From NCBI RefSeq assembly GCF_000002515.2, contig NC_006038.1, positions 310,001 to 374,000 of the forward strand: 64,000 nucleotides of DNA. Reading direction: 5' to 3'. The translations under genes were made by a program, and so were the position numbers. The notes below the pieces were generated by a model. That model saw only the letters and a list, made by a program, of their open reading frames with translations, was not told the DNA's origin and made no database searches. Source of the DNA: Kluyveromyces lactis (lineage: Eukaryota > Ascomycota > Saccharomycetes > Saccharomycetales > Saccharomycetaceae). Below, piece by piece: positions 1 through 10,400 of the stretch (its first letter is position 1; each line of letters begins with the position of its first letter).

Positions 1-1199
1 CGGCATGGTTTTTCGTTCAGTCAGTTCAAGATTATGTTCAAACGGTTCCAAATGGAGAAAGCATCTTGAAGGAAAGGGTCTCAAGAAGATTCCCTAAAGA
101 TGACCGTTACATTCAATGGACTGACCCAGAGGCTTTCAGTTACGAATCTACTATTGAAGATATTCTCTATGAAATCGTTTCGAGACATGCCAAAGGAATC
201 AAGTATAGAGAAGCAAATGCCGGCCCAAACCTTGATAGAGTTATGAAGGATGAGGGTTTCAACGTTGAGGTGAAAGTCGACTGGACAAATGGATTAATAT
301 TTGGTGGATCACAGTCAAACTGTGGTACCTGGATGGACAAAATGGGTGAAAGTGAGCTAGCTGGCTCAGTTGGTATTCCAGGGACACCAAGAGATGGTGC
401 TGCTATTGAAATCAACGGGTTATTAAAAAGTTGCTTGAGATTCTTAAGTGAGTTACACGAGAAGGGACTCTTTAAATACGATCATGTCGAAAAGCCCAAT
501 GGAGAAAAGGTTTCGTTAAAAGAATGGAATGATCTAGTCTTAACAAACTTCGAGATGAAATTCTACGTTCCATCTTCTGAAGATGAAGATGATCGATATG
601 ATATCGATGCCAGTTTAGTGAACAGAAGAGGAATTTATAAGGATTTGTACAGATCAGGTAAACCATACGAAGATTATCAATTGAGACCAAATTTTGCCAT
701 TGCTATGACAGTGGCGCCAGAACTTTTCACCCCTGACTATGCATACAATGCGTTGAACATTGCAGATGAAGCCCTACGGGGCCCTGTTGGAATGAGGACG
801 TTGGATCCAACGGACTATAACTATAGACCGTACTACAGAAATTCCGAAGATTCGACAGATTTCCACACCGCGAAAGGCAGAAACTACCACCAGGGCCCAG
901 AATGGGTATGGTGCTATGGTTACTTTTTGCGTGCATACCATCACTTCCATTTCCTCTCAAACCCATTAGCTCAAAATCCTTCAAAGACCTTGCCATCGTC
1001 GTACCTCTACCAACAGCTATACAAGAGATTAGACGGACACCGTAAATGGATTAGAGAAAGTGAATGGGCGGGATTAACAGAATTAACAAACAAAGACGGG
1101 GATATTTGTCAGGATTCATCTCCTACTCAAGCATGGAGTACTGGGTGTCTCCTAGACTTTTTCTACGATTTATGGGACCGATATGAAGATTCGCCTTAA
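1..1199 (+). CDS. GDB1: Glycogen debranching enzyme, C-terminal part (5' end outside window)
   Basis: The frame is open from base 3 (first codon GCA, Ala) to the TAA at 1197-1199, so about 399 C-terminal residues of a protein that is about 1,536 residues in S. cerevisiae are present. The sequence matches the C-terminal amylo-1,6-glucosidase half of Gdb1; diagnostic stretches are GGSQSNCGTWMDKMG and GTPRDGAAIEI. The enzyme removes branch stubs during cytosolic glycogen breakdown, with a 4-alpha-glucanotransferase half that lies outside the window. The next gene downstream is ATG13, as in S. cerevisiae YPR184W-YPR185W. The true start codon cannot be seen. Identity is by recognition of the family and by synteny. 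Confidence 0.95.
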   Translation, partial: AWFFVQSVQDYVQTVPNGESILKERVSRRFPKDDRYIQWTDPEAFSYESTIEDILYEIVSRHAKGIKYREANAGPNLDRVMKDEGFNVEVKVDWTNGLIFGGSQSNCGTWMDKMGESELAGSVGIPGTPRDGAAIEINGLLKSCLRFLSELHEKGLFKYDHVEKPNGEKVSLKEWNDLVLTNFEMKFYVPSSEDEDDRYDIDASLVNRRGIYKDLYRSGKPYEDYQLRPNFAIAMTVAPELFTPDYAYNALNIADEALRGPVGMRTLDPTDYNYRPYYRNSEDSTDFHTAKGRNYHQGPEWVWCYGYFLRAYHHFHFLSNPLAQNPSKTLPSSYLYQQLYKRLDGHRKWIRESEWAGLTELTNKDGDICQDSSPTQAWSTGCLLDFFYDLWDRYEDSP

Positions 1200-1809
1200 T
1201 AATTTACTTTTCTCTGCCTAACCACTTACCCTTAAGATTATAAAACAGATAAAAACAATAAAAATCATAAGAAATATATATATGTATATATATGCAAGAT
1301 CATAGCCAAACTCATACTCATCATACTTATATATTATGCATTTTAAATTTACAAATAACCGAAAACTGCCCCTCCGGTTCTGTTGTCTGGAAATCTTCCT
1401 CTTAACCACAAGGAACTGTGGTTCTTTCTCCACTGTCATCCCAAATCTAACGGTTTTCGTTTGTTGATAGTAAAACAAGCCAGAGAAATCCTAAAAAATA
1501 AAATAACAAAATAGATAATAAGGAATTTGGATATAAATAATAACTACGTAAATAAGGGAAACCCCTTGAAAGTTGGAACATTGTGAGTCATTAAGCACCA
1601 GTTATTTGCCAAAGCAAGTTTTCACATAGAGAGAAAGCTTTTACAGGACAAAACGGTGGAGAGAAAGCTTTTGTAAGTGGTAGGTTCAAATGAACAGAGC
1701 GGCTTGAATAAGACATTTTTACATTTGGTTTAATATTAGAGTGAAAGAGATTAGTTGTTCTTACTGCTTTAATAACACTGACCATAAAAAAGAACAGGCA
1801 AACTTCAGG
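1200..1809. other. Intergenic region GDB1-ATG13
   Basis: This 610-base tandem gap holds the GDB1 3' end and the ATG13 promoter. It contains an AT-rich TATATA-type run near 1276-1293 and a 14-base direct repeat at 1629-1642 and 1659-1672. No convincing gene is seen. Confidence 0.7.
1629..1672. repeat. Two 14-bp direct repeats, 30-bp period
   Basis: The sequence GAGAGAAAGCTTTT occurs at 1629-1642 and again at 1659-1672, exactly 30 bases apart, about 140-180 bases upstream of the ATG13 start. This is seen directly; function is unknown. Confidence 0.8.
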
Positions 1810-3864
1810 ATGTCAGAAGGTGAAGTTCAGGTGATAGAACTCATAAATAACTTCTTTCTTAAGTCTGCGCTTCTACTTGAGCAGTCCAAGGTAGCACATA
1901 ACTTTGATACGGAGGAGGCGCTGAGGGATGGGAATCATTTGTTTAACATTGAAACTCGCGGCGACCCTCTGTTGGAGGCTCAGATCCAGCCCTGGATCAC
2001 GTTTGATGGAGTGAAGACAATGCCGCCATTAGTAATAGAAACGTACTTGGATCTACGAGCTTTGCAACCCAACCATATGGTGTATCTTCATGACGCGGAT
2101 GGTAATCCATGGATGGTTTGTAAAGGGGGCAAGAAAACTGAGATTGTACTGGAAAGATGGCTTGTAGAACTTGATAAGCAGACGATAGATGACTCCATCG
2201 ATTCAAATGATCCTGAAAACTTGCATAAACAATTGGTATTGTTGTTCCGCTACTTGTACACGCTTACCCAACTCTTACCTGCCAACGACATCATTACCAA
2301 GCCACACAATTCACAACAGCCCGCACTTATAAATGTTCAAACTAGACTACTTGACGGTTCTAAGCCTATTCTCTCTAAGGGGAGGGTCGGTTTAAGTAAA
2401 CCTATTATTGCATCATATTCCAACACAATGAATGAAACAAACATTGCTTCACATCTAGAACAACGAAAGATTACACCGATAAAAACTACATTTGGCTCGT
2501 TGCGTATCACGGTGTCTTATAGAAAAGATGTCGACTTTTATGTTATTGATTCAGATGATTTACAAAAACGATACATGACACCATCCTTATCTAATGAAAC
2601 TACCACGGTACCTGATAGAAGGGCTTCATCCAATTGTAGCAGATCTATGTCAGTTTCCCCCAAGACAAATACCATCAATGCGACGCTTTTTCCCCTAGAA
2701 GGTTCATCGGCAAGAAGGCAATCCATCTCTTCTAAACTGCAACCTTTTAAAGTTGGATCAGTTGGGAGTGGCTCGTTTGTACAGAGTGGCAGTGCCCAGT
2801 CGACTACGAGTCTTGTTCCAAGTTTATCAAGGAATGTTTCGAGTTCATCAGTGGTTGCTGCGTTGAAAGTTCAACGTGGTAGTGCCGGGTCTACTATAGT
2901 AAATGGTGATGTACCACCAGAACTTTCTAGTGTTGGTAGCGGATCGAAATATTCTTCATCTTTTGGCAGGATCCGCCGTCATTCTAGTATTAGAAGATCA
3001 GAAAGTTTTGACAGGACCGCTAAACCAAGGAAATCCACTGAAAACCCACCGGAAGATTTGTTAGAGTTTGTGAAACTCTTGGAAGACAAGAAAGAGTTGA
3101 ACATGAAACCTAATACAATATTGCCGCAACAAGATATCTCAAACTCATTGATGCGATTTCAGTCCATGAAAAGTAATAACGATGCTCTTAGCGATAACCT
3201 TTCGATGAGTATGTCCATCGACCAGCCTAATGTTAGGTTTGGCTCAAATTCACATTCTCCAATACCTTCATTTTCACCAAATTATGGTTCCATTCCCTCC
3301 AGGCTATCTCAAGGTAGTAGAAACAATAGTAATGCGGAATTGATTACCAGCAGGAAAAGCTCATTGGATAGACACAAGCATAATCTATTGAGCAGAACTG
3401 GAAGCAACGTTGACATAAACAGGAGAGGTTCTGTAGGAACTATGGAAACGACTAATGAAGATTCTAAAGAGGACGAACAGTCTCACATGAAAGGAATGCA
3501 CTTCAGCAATGAAGCAACCATAAATAAAGATGACGATGAGGATGAAATGTTAATGAAACGTTCATTTAACGCTGGAACATCTACTACTGAGCAGGTTATG
3601 GGGTCGCCCAGATCTATAAGAAGTATTTCTGTAAGTTCTTACCCAAGAAACCAGCTTCCATTGAAACATCTCAACCTCTCTCACCCTACAACATCGGCTA
3701 CCACTACCCATGCAAAATTTCATAAGAGTGAAATGAGCCCCGACCCACTGCACACAGAAGGAGCACAACCGCATACTAGCTCGCAACATCATAATAGCTC
3801 TCAAAAAAATGATGAAGATGATGATTTGTTATTTGTTATGAGTGATATGAATCTAACCAACTAA
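1810..3864 (+). CDS. ATG13: Autophagy regulatory subunit Atg13
   Basis: This 684-residue protein is the adaptor of the Atg1 kinase complex that starts autophagy and the Cvt pathway and is held in check by TORC1 phosphorylation. The N-terminal ~260 residues match the Atg13 HORMA domain, including PPLVIETYLDLRAL, LVLLFRYLYTL and the DGSKPILSKGR-VGLSKPII region. The rest is long, serine-rich and disordered, with an acidic region near the end and the terminal DDDLLFVMSDMNLTN. The frame is open upstream to 1741 without an ATG; the ATG at 1810 gives the MSEGEVQ start that aligns with the start of S. cerevisiae Atg13, so it was chosen. Position after GDB1 and before PZF1 matches YPR185W. The gene looks intact. 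Confidence 0.95.
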   Translation: MSEGEVQVIELINNFFLKSALLLEQSKVAHNFDTEEALRDGNHLFNIETRGDPLLEAQIQPWITFDGVKTMPPLVIETYLDLRALQPNHMVYLHDADGNPWMVCKGGKKTEIVLERWLVELDKQTIDDSIDSNDPENLHKQLVLLFRYLYTLTQLLPANDIITKPHNSQQPALINVQTRLLDGSKPILSKGRVGLSKPIIASYSNTMNETNIASHLEQRKITPIKTTFGSLRITVSYRKDVDFYVIDSDDLQKRYMTPSLSNETTTVPDRRASSNCSRSMSVSPKTNTINATLFPLEGSSARRQSISSKLQPFKVGSVGSGSFVQSGSAQSTTSLVPSLSRNVSSSSVVAALKVQRGSAGSTIVNGDVPPELSSVGSGSKYSSSFGRIRRHSSIRRSESFDRTAKPRKSTENPPEDLLEFVKLLEDKKELNMKPNTILPQQDISNSLMRFQSMKSNNDALSDNLSMSMSIDQPNVRFGSNSHSPIPSFSPNYGSIPSRLSQGSRNNSNAELITSRKSSLDRHKHNLLSRTGSNVDINRRGSVGTMETTNEDSKEDEQSHMKGMHFSNEATINKDDDEDEMLMKRSFNAGTSTTEQVMGSPRSIRSISVSSYPRNQLPLKHLNLSHPTTSATTTHAKFHKSEMSPDPLHTEGAQPHTSSQHHNSSQKNDEDDDLLFVMSDMNLTN

Positions 3865-4014
3865 TAATGACATCAATAATTAATATTAATACAATGGTTT
3901 CACGACCTCAAACCATTCTTTCAAAAATGCATTTTATAAATAATTTATACTTGAATATATATATGTGTATATATATAGATATAAACATCACATACAAACT
4001 TCACCTGAAATTTT

Positions 4015-5433
4015 TTAAATCTTCCTAGCGTGGTCATTCTTAGAGGATTTTTGGTTCTCGTCCTCAAGAATCTTCATCTTTAATTCATGAATCTTGTGCT
4101 TTTCAATATGAGTATCGAATTTTTCTTTTGATTTGAATGTTCTGTTACAATTGGTATATGGACATTTTCTTTTCTGACCCACTGTATTCAATAACAATGA
4201 TTTGGTTGTCTTCCCTGACTCAATATACTTCTTTATCTTTATTTCTGCTTCAACTGATCCAAGCTCGTCAACTTTCCGTTTCTTTGAGAAAGAGGGGAAA
4301 TCAAGTAACGTTTTTTTCCCTGAACTAAAACTGTCCTCCGTTTCTGATATCTTTATATCTGTATTCACTTTAATATTCGTATCTTCATCAGCGTCCGTCG
4401 GCAGTAATAGCAATTCTGGATCTACATCTTTGTGACTTTCTTCATAATGTTGTACTAGCTGAGTTTTCTTCGCAAATGATGTATCTGGACATGAAGAACA
4501 TTTCCAATTCTTAGTGACCAAACTCTCGTCATGAATCATCATATGATTCCGTAAACCTGATTCAGCAACACAAGGTTTCCCACAAATAGGACATGGTAAT
4601 TTCGGATGGCATTGTTTAATATGTTGTTGTAAAGAAGACCAAGTGGAAAATACGTCGGTACATGAAAGAAAGTCACATTGGTACATTCCGGTAGATTCTG
4701 GGTTGTGATGCTTATCTATGTGATTCTTCAATCGATAAGGCCTTTGGAACGTCTTGTTACAGTGAGGGCAGGTAAGTTTCTTTTCGTGAACGGACAAGAT
4801 ATGCGATCGGAGTTGTGGATGTTTGTAGAATGATTCGTTACATCCCTCATATGAACAGTGGAAGGACTTCGTATGTGTAATTTCATGTCTCTTTAACTGT
4901 TGTCTGGTTGTGACACCTTTCCCACATATAGAACATGTGAAAGGTTTATCATCTGTATGAGAGAACATGTGTCTATTCAGATGCGATTTTTTCGCAAATT
5001 CTTTGCCACAAGTGTCGCATTTAAACGGTTTGATTCCATGATGCACGGTGAGCTGATGCTCCGTGAGCAAACTCGGTCTTGTGAACGATTTGTTACACCC
5101 TTGATAATCGCAGAAATATACTTTAGAACGCTGTGACGATGAAACTGACACAGTGCTAGTCACACTGGCCATACTCATAACACTATCCATGGACTCTGAT
5201 CTGGTTAGCGGCGGTGTAGGTACACAACATTGTTGATCATCATCGTTTTCACCAACAACATTCTGCCGTACCTCATTTTCCTTATTGTATGTCGGCGCGA
5301 CCATCACAGATTCATCAGTAGCTACTACAACGTTGCCTAAATAGTCCATAACTCGGTTGGGTATTCCGTGTATCGGCGTGAATCTCCTTACCCAATCGCA
5401 CCTCATCGCCTGGGTTTTTTCTATGAATTTCAT
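4015..5433 (-). CDS. PZF1: Transcription factor TFIIIA, nine C2H2 zinc fingers
   Basis: The protein (472 residues) is the 5S rRNA gene-specific factor that binds the internal control region and recruits TFIIIC. Nine C2H2 fingers are visible. Eight lie close together from about residue 105 to 345, starting with FCDYQGCNKSFTRPS, and a ninth (KCPYTNCNRTFKSKEKF) lies near residue 423 after a spacer of roughly 75 residues. The same 8+1 arrangement with a long spacer is known in S. cerevisiae TFIIIA. The frame runs upstream to a TTG at 5457; the first ATG is at 5433, with a second in-frame ATG at 5406 that could also serve. It shares a divergent promoter with RPO26. Synteny matches YPR186C. Confidence 0.94.
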   Translation of the reverse strand: MKFIEKTQAMRCDWVRRFTPIHGIPNRVMDYLGNVVVATDESVMVAPTYNKENEVRQNVVGENDDDQQCCVPTPPLTRSESMDSVMSMASVTSTVSVSSSQRSKVYFCDYQGCNKSFTRPSLLTEHQLTVHHGIKPFKCDTCGKEFAKKSHLNRHMFSHTDDKPFTCSICGKGVTTRQQLKRHEITHTKSFHCSYEGCNESFYKHPQLRSHILSVHEKKLTCPHCNKTFQRPYRLKNHIDKHHNPESTGMYQCDFLSCTDVFSTWSSLQQHIKQCHPKLPCPICGKPCVAESGLRNHMMIHDESLVTKNWKCSSCPDTSFAKKTQLVQHYEESHKDVDPELLLLPTDADEDTNIKVNTDIKISETEDSFSSGKKTLLDFPSFSKKRKVDELGSVEAEIKIKKYIESGKTTKSLLLNTVGQKRKCPYTNCNRTFKSKEKFDTHIEKHKIHELKMKILEDENQKSSKNDHARKI

Positions 5434-5832
5434 TTGAATCTTATTTTGTATTTTCAATTAGGGACGTAAAACTGTAATAATCATACAGAATAGACAGGGA
5501 AAAGAAGCAGCTACCACCTCCTTCTGAGAACTTCAGTAACTGTGTACTACTAGCGATTCTCAAAGGTAATGCAAGCAAGACAAATAGGATACCATAAATG
5601 GGCTGAACCAGTAACATATTCATACAGTTCACCACCTCATCTCGAAAAGTGTTGATAATCGTTTCTTTTACTGTCACAATCGATTTTTGAAAAATTTGGA
5701 AAAATTGGAAAAAGCTTCAAATGAAAATGAGCTAGCGAGTAACACAGTAACACGATGTGGACGATAAATTGTCTTATCCAGGTCTTTATTGTTGATCAGC
5801 GGCATCAAGGATTAGCATCTTGATAGATAAAG
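5434..5832. other. Divergent promoter region PZF1-RPO26
   Basis: This 399-base region separates two genes for the RNA polymerase apparatus. It holds an RRPE-like element at 5689-5698. The short overlapping frames in it look like chance. Confidence 0.6.
5689..5698. promoter_or_regulatory. RRPE-like element (TGAAAAATTT)
   Basis: TGAAAAATTT matches the ribosomal RNA processing element found upstream of ribosome-biogenesis and RNA polymerase I/III genes in Saccharomycetaceae. It lies 135 bases upstream of RPO26 and 256 bases upstream of PZF1. The match is exact; use is inferred. Confidence 0.5.
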
Positions 5833-6440
5833 ATGTCAGACAACGAGGGAGCGTATGTTATAGCGATTTAATAGGTGTTTTTCCCTATTATTTCTTCGTA
5901 GAAGTTGTCTTCATGAATAGTTTTACTAACTAGATGAGTATGCGTTGCTGAATGTCAATTCAAGCACAAACTATCTAATACAGATTTAATGACGGTCCAG
6001 AGAACTATGAAGATTTTGACCAAGAGCATTTCTCAGATTACGACGGATTTGATGAGGGCGAGGGTAAGTTTGGCGATGAGAACGGATTAGGCACAGATGA
6101 AAACGGGAACACGATAGTTGCTGGAGGATTTGGTCCAGAAGAGTTCCAGCAACAGGAGGCTCGTCGGAGAAGAACTTTGAAGGAGAAGGCTATCGCCAAG
6201 GAAGATAGAACTACAACACCATACATGACAAAGTACGAAAGAGCCAGAATTTTAGGTACCAGAGCCTTGCAAATATCTATGAACGCACCAGTGTTCGTTG
6301 ACTTGGAAGGTGAAACCGACCCATTGAGAATCGCTATGAAAGAATTAGCAGAGAAGAAGATACCATTGGTCATCAGAAGATATCTTCCTGATGGATCGTT
6401 CGAAGATTGGTCGGTTGAAGAACTTATCGTGGACTTGTAG
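5833..6440 (+). CDS. RPO26: RNA polymerases I/II/III shared subunit Rpb6/ABC23, spliced
   Basis: There are two exons: 5833-5852 and 5984-6440, giving 158 residues (S. cerevisiae 155). Exon 1 encodes MSDNEG plus two bases of the next codon. The join makes GCA, then [12 protein letters not shown], which aligns with the S. cerevisiae protein. The acidic N-terminal tail is followed by the highly conserved RPB6 fold, with [18 protein letters not shown] and ends in [10 protein letters not shown]. The subunit holds the polymerase clamp in all three nuclear RNA polymerases. The intron position, just after the first codons, is the same as in S. cerevisiae YPR187W. Neighbours PZF1 and MLC2 are as in that genome. 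Confidence 0.96.
5853..5983 (+). other. RPO26 intron
   Basis: This 131-base intron begins GTATGT (5853-5858), has a perfect TACTAAC branch sequence (5924-5930) and ends CAG (5981-5983), about 54 bases after the branch A. Removing it joins exon 1 in phase with the conserved frame. Confidence 0.95.
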
Positions 6441-6551
6441 AGAGCATACCATAGGCATCTTTAAAATAGAAAACCCCAGAAATATTAATAGTAATATATG
6501 TGTATATTATATATGAAAAGACACTGTAAATTTAGATATATCCACTGCGAA

Positions 6552-7016
6552 TCATTCACTGATAGATTGAACGAACTTTTCTCCCTTAAATACTCTTCGG
6601 CCAGATACTTGTTTCGCAGAAAAGTGTGCCAATACACGATCCAGTTTCGCAGGGTCTTCCAATCCGACGTCCTTTAGACATTGTTCAAGCTCAGCAGAGT
6701 CACACAAGAGCTCTTCATTATCTGAGAATGCCTTAAGTGCTTCTCTGATCTCGGTTGGGTCTGGCATTTCACCCATACATTCGCTCATTAACGACAGATA
6801 CGCTGGAAATGTTAAAGTTTCGTCAGGAGCTAAGCTTAACATTTGTTCCACATCTTCTTTATTATCTGGTTTACCCAATCCTCTCAACATCTTTGCAAGA
6901 TTTGATTCTGATATCATTCCATCTCCATCGTCATCTATTAGTTGGAATGCTTCCTGCATTTTCTTGATCTGCTCTTGTGTAAACTGGGAAAAAGTGACCG
7001 AACTACTCTTATTCAT
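6552..7016 (-). CDS. MLC2: Myosin regulatory light chain
   Basis: This 154-residue EF-hand protein corresponds to the light chain that binds the second IQ motif of the type II myosin Myo1 at the bud neck. One well-formed EF-hand loop is visible near residues 28-39 (DDDGDGMISESN); later EF-hand units appear degenerate, as is usual for regulatory light chains. The frame extends to a GTG at 7070, but the first ATG is at 7016 and gives MNKSSSVTFSQFT, close to the length of the S. cerevisiae protein (163). Position between RPO26 and SKI3 matches YPR188C. Identity rests on the calmodulin-like fold together with synteny. Confidence 0.88.
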   Translation of the reverse strand: MNKSSSVTFSQFTQEQIKKMQEAFQLIDDDGDGMISESNLAKMLRGLGKPDNKEDVEQMLSLAPDETLTFPAYLSLMSECMGEMPDPTEIREALKAFSDNEELLCDSAELEQCLKDVGLEDPAKLDRVLAHFSAKQVSGRRVFKGEKFVQSISE

Positions 7017-7408
7017 CGCGAAGCTAGTAAACTTGTTCTCACTATTCCAATGTATATAAAGATCCAACACTGACCTTTATTTGCTAAAGTACCCGTTGTC
7101 TCTGTAACGAGATGCTATTCTGTGTTTTTTGGTTCAGATGCATATGTCTAAAACGTAAATAGTGAATAATCTTTCTAACTTTTCTAGATTTCGAACAAAA
7201 AACTAAGCAGAGCCAATCTACAGAATTCAATTGACTACATGATATTAGTAAAAGTCAAGAGAAAAGATACCTAAGCTACTGCATACCATCGTGAAACTGA
7301 CCCATTTATAACATCAATATCCTGATATAGACTTCTTGGCGATTAATTGAGTACAAAGTTTTTGATTAACGACAGATTTGGGATAGTTTTCCAGTAAATC
7401 AGAAAACG
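7017..7408. other. Divergent promoter region MLC2-SKI3
   Basis: This 392-base region carries no gene. No motif stands out on reading. Confidence 0.6.
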
Positions 7409-10400
7409 ATGTCAGCAGTGAAGAAACTGTTGAAGAATGCAAAGACTGCATTAGCAGATTCGGATTGGGAATATGCCATTGAGCTTTCCGAGGAAGTATT
7501 AGAAGAGGATAATGAGAACTACTTTGCATACGTTTTTCTAGGGAAAGCAAATGAAAGCATTGGTCAGAACGTAAAGGCAAAAGACAACTACCTTAAAGCC
7601 ATTGCCTTGGACGATACAAATGTGATTGCTTGGAAAGGTTTATTTGTGCTATTTAAAAATGCACAAAATTTGAGAGAGGTCGTTGAGTTTCCCAAGTATT
7701 TCAAACTTTGTGAAGATTACGCTGAAGTGCTACTTCAAAAGCAGTTATCCCTTATTGACCTGATAAACGATATCAGAGTGATAAGAAGAAAATACCCAGA
7801 ATCAGAAGAGATATTTTTGGAGAGTATCAAACCAGGTACCAAATTTGGTGAATTGATTGGCGGTGAAATTATGACTCCTCGTGAGATTCTACGGAAATTG
7901 TTAACACTAAAACAAAATTCTGAACAGCAAAAAGCTTCTAAGTTGATTAGCGCTACGCGTATGAAAATCAGTGTAAATGATCCAGATTATCATTTCAAAG
8001 TAAACTCTTCAGCATGGGAGGTCTACAAGGACTCGGAAGTTGATCAGTTATTTGAGCAGTTGATAAATATCACAGACGATGATAAAAAGAGAAGAGATCT
8101 TGAAATTTCATGGTTAGAGTATCGTATAAAATTGCTAAAGACGATGCCTAAAGAGATGAAACCATCCTTCTTCCCCGTAGTGAAAGAAATGGTGGATAAT
8201 ATGGTTATTGTCAAACACGATTCCCTTTTGGCTTGGACTTTATATTTTGACTGGAAAGACTACTCGAACGTAAATACTATGGAAATGGATGTGTGCCTGA
8301 GCTTTATACAGAAATTCCCAACAGAACCTTTGGCTATGGTAATATATGCATGGATATGCTCTAGTATCTCAAGTTACGATAGTGAACGTTTGAGTGTTGA
8401 TATTTTAAAATTCTCCGCGAACGAAGTGCAACTTGAATCAGCTGATGAAAATGAGCGTGATGATGATGAATCAGAAACTGAAAATATATCAAACATTATT
8501 GAAGTGGAAGATGAAGGCACGAATTGTATGACTGAGGCTAACGTATTAGAAGTATTGCAAGAGAATATTCTTAAATGTAAACAAAGCATATTGGCAAATA
8601 GAATCATTTCTCATTATTATGTTTCTCATAATGAGTTTCAGCTTGCGATTCCGTATATAAGATCTGGGACTTCCGCGGTAGCTTATGCAACGAGGGATCT
8701 TGGAGCATGGTTGAAAAATTCCAAATTTGATTTCACATTGTTATACGCCACTACATACACATACTTCGAGGCTCCAAAAAATCATAACATTGCACTTTCA
8801 TTATTTGACAAAGTGCTCTTAGAAGATCCCAAAAACGCACAGGCGAAGATGGGCAAAGGTTTGATCTTCATTGAGATGAAAAACTGGCAAGAAGCATGCA
8901 AATTTTTGAAGGATGCTGTTGTCGAGTTTCCCGATAATTGGGAGATCGTTTCAGCTTATGGGTGGAGCTTGTTACACACAGGAAACACTCAACAGGCAAT
9001 TAATAAATTTAGATTGGTGTTGGAGAAGGCGCCCAGTAATGACTTAAAATCAATTGAATTTAGGGCACTCAACTGTTGGAGAATAGCCAAGTGCTTGCTA
9101 CATGATGTCCATGATGCAAGTGATATCGAACTGATAAATGAAGCCTATCAGACTTTGATTCGTGCCTTAAAGATTTCAGATAGCTATGCTCCGGCGTATT
9201 CCTTATTGGGCTACATATATAACACTTATTACTCAGACGAAAGCAGAGCATTCAAGTGTTTCTTCAAAGCATTATCAATAGATTCCAGTGATATTGAAGC
9301 AGCCTTCTATATCGCAGAAAAGTATTGCGCAAAGGGTAACTGGGAAGCTGCGTCGGCTGTCTGCGAAAGACTTGTAAAGGTTGAGTACATTAAGAACGCT
9401 TTGCAATCTATAAGCTGGCCGTACAGGGTGTTGGGTATGAGTTGTTTGGAAAGGCAATTGTATGCTGAGTCCATTGAATGGTTTCAATCCTCTATTAGAG
9501 TTTCATCCTCTGACGTTGAATCATGGGTTGGTTTAGGTCAAGCTTATCTAAATTGTGGTCGTGTAGAAGCCTCAATCAAGGTATTTAAAAAAGTTCTTGA
9601 GCTAGACGAAAATCACCATTTCGCCTGGTATTTCCTCGCAATCGCTCTTTCAGCATTAGGAGAATTTGATAGAAGTATTGAAATTTTCGAGAGGTTAGTA
9701 AATACTGATGATTCTGAAGAATGTTTTATGGTCTCTGAGATATCTACACTCATAGATTATGCCACAGAACTATATTCCCGAGGATATTTGTTGAAAGCAA
9801 TTGATGTATCTTCTAAAGCCATTTCGAAAATTGAACATGTGATATGCTTAATATCTGCGAACTTACAGAATGTATGGATTTCTCTTAGTAAAGCGTTAAG
9901 AATATTTGTTATCATTGAATCTCAGCTCGATAATTTGCCTATTGATTCTCTCGTAAAGATCTTCAGCACTGTACCTATGTCAACTGAAGTTACTGAGCTT
10001 ACTCTTGATGGAATTTCGTTGGATACAATTTTGGCTGATGAATCTTCTGATAATATGACTATTGCCCTTAAGTTCGTCGTTCTATCTGCTAAGTACCCCC
10101 TTCTTATGGACAATTTCAATTCCATGTCTAAGACAGTTCATGCCGGTTTATGGTACAATCTCGGCTGCGCTGAACTGTTGGGACTATTAACCGTTTCGGA
10201 GGATAGTTTTCGTGATGCTGCTATTCATGCATTTAAAAGCTCGATTCGCTGCCAGTCGAATAACACAGAATCATGGATAGGTTTAGGTATCGCAACAATG
10301 AATGTCAGCTACCAGGTTTCCCAACATTGTTTCATAAAAGCAATTGCGCTAAATTCCAGAGAAACAGGAAGCTGGTATTGTATGGCCATGTTAGCTCTAA

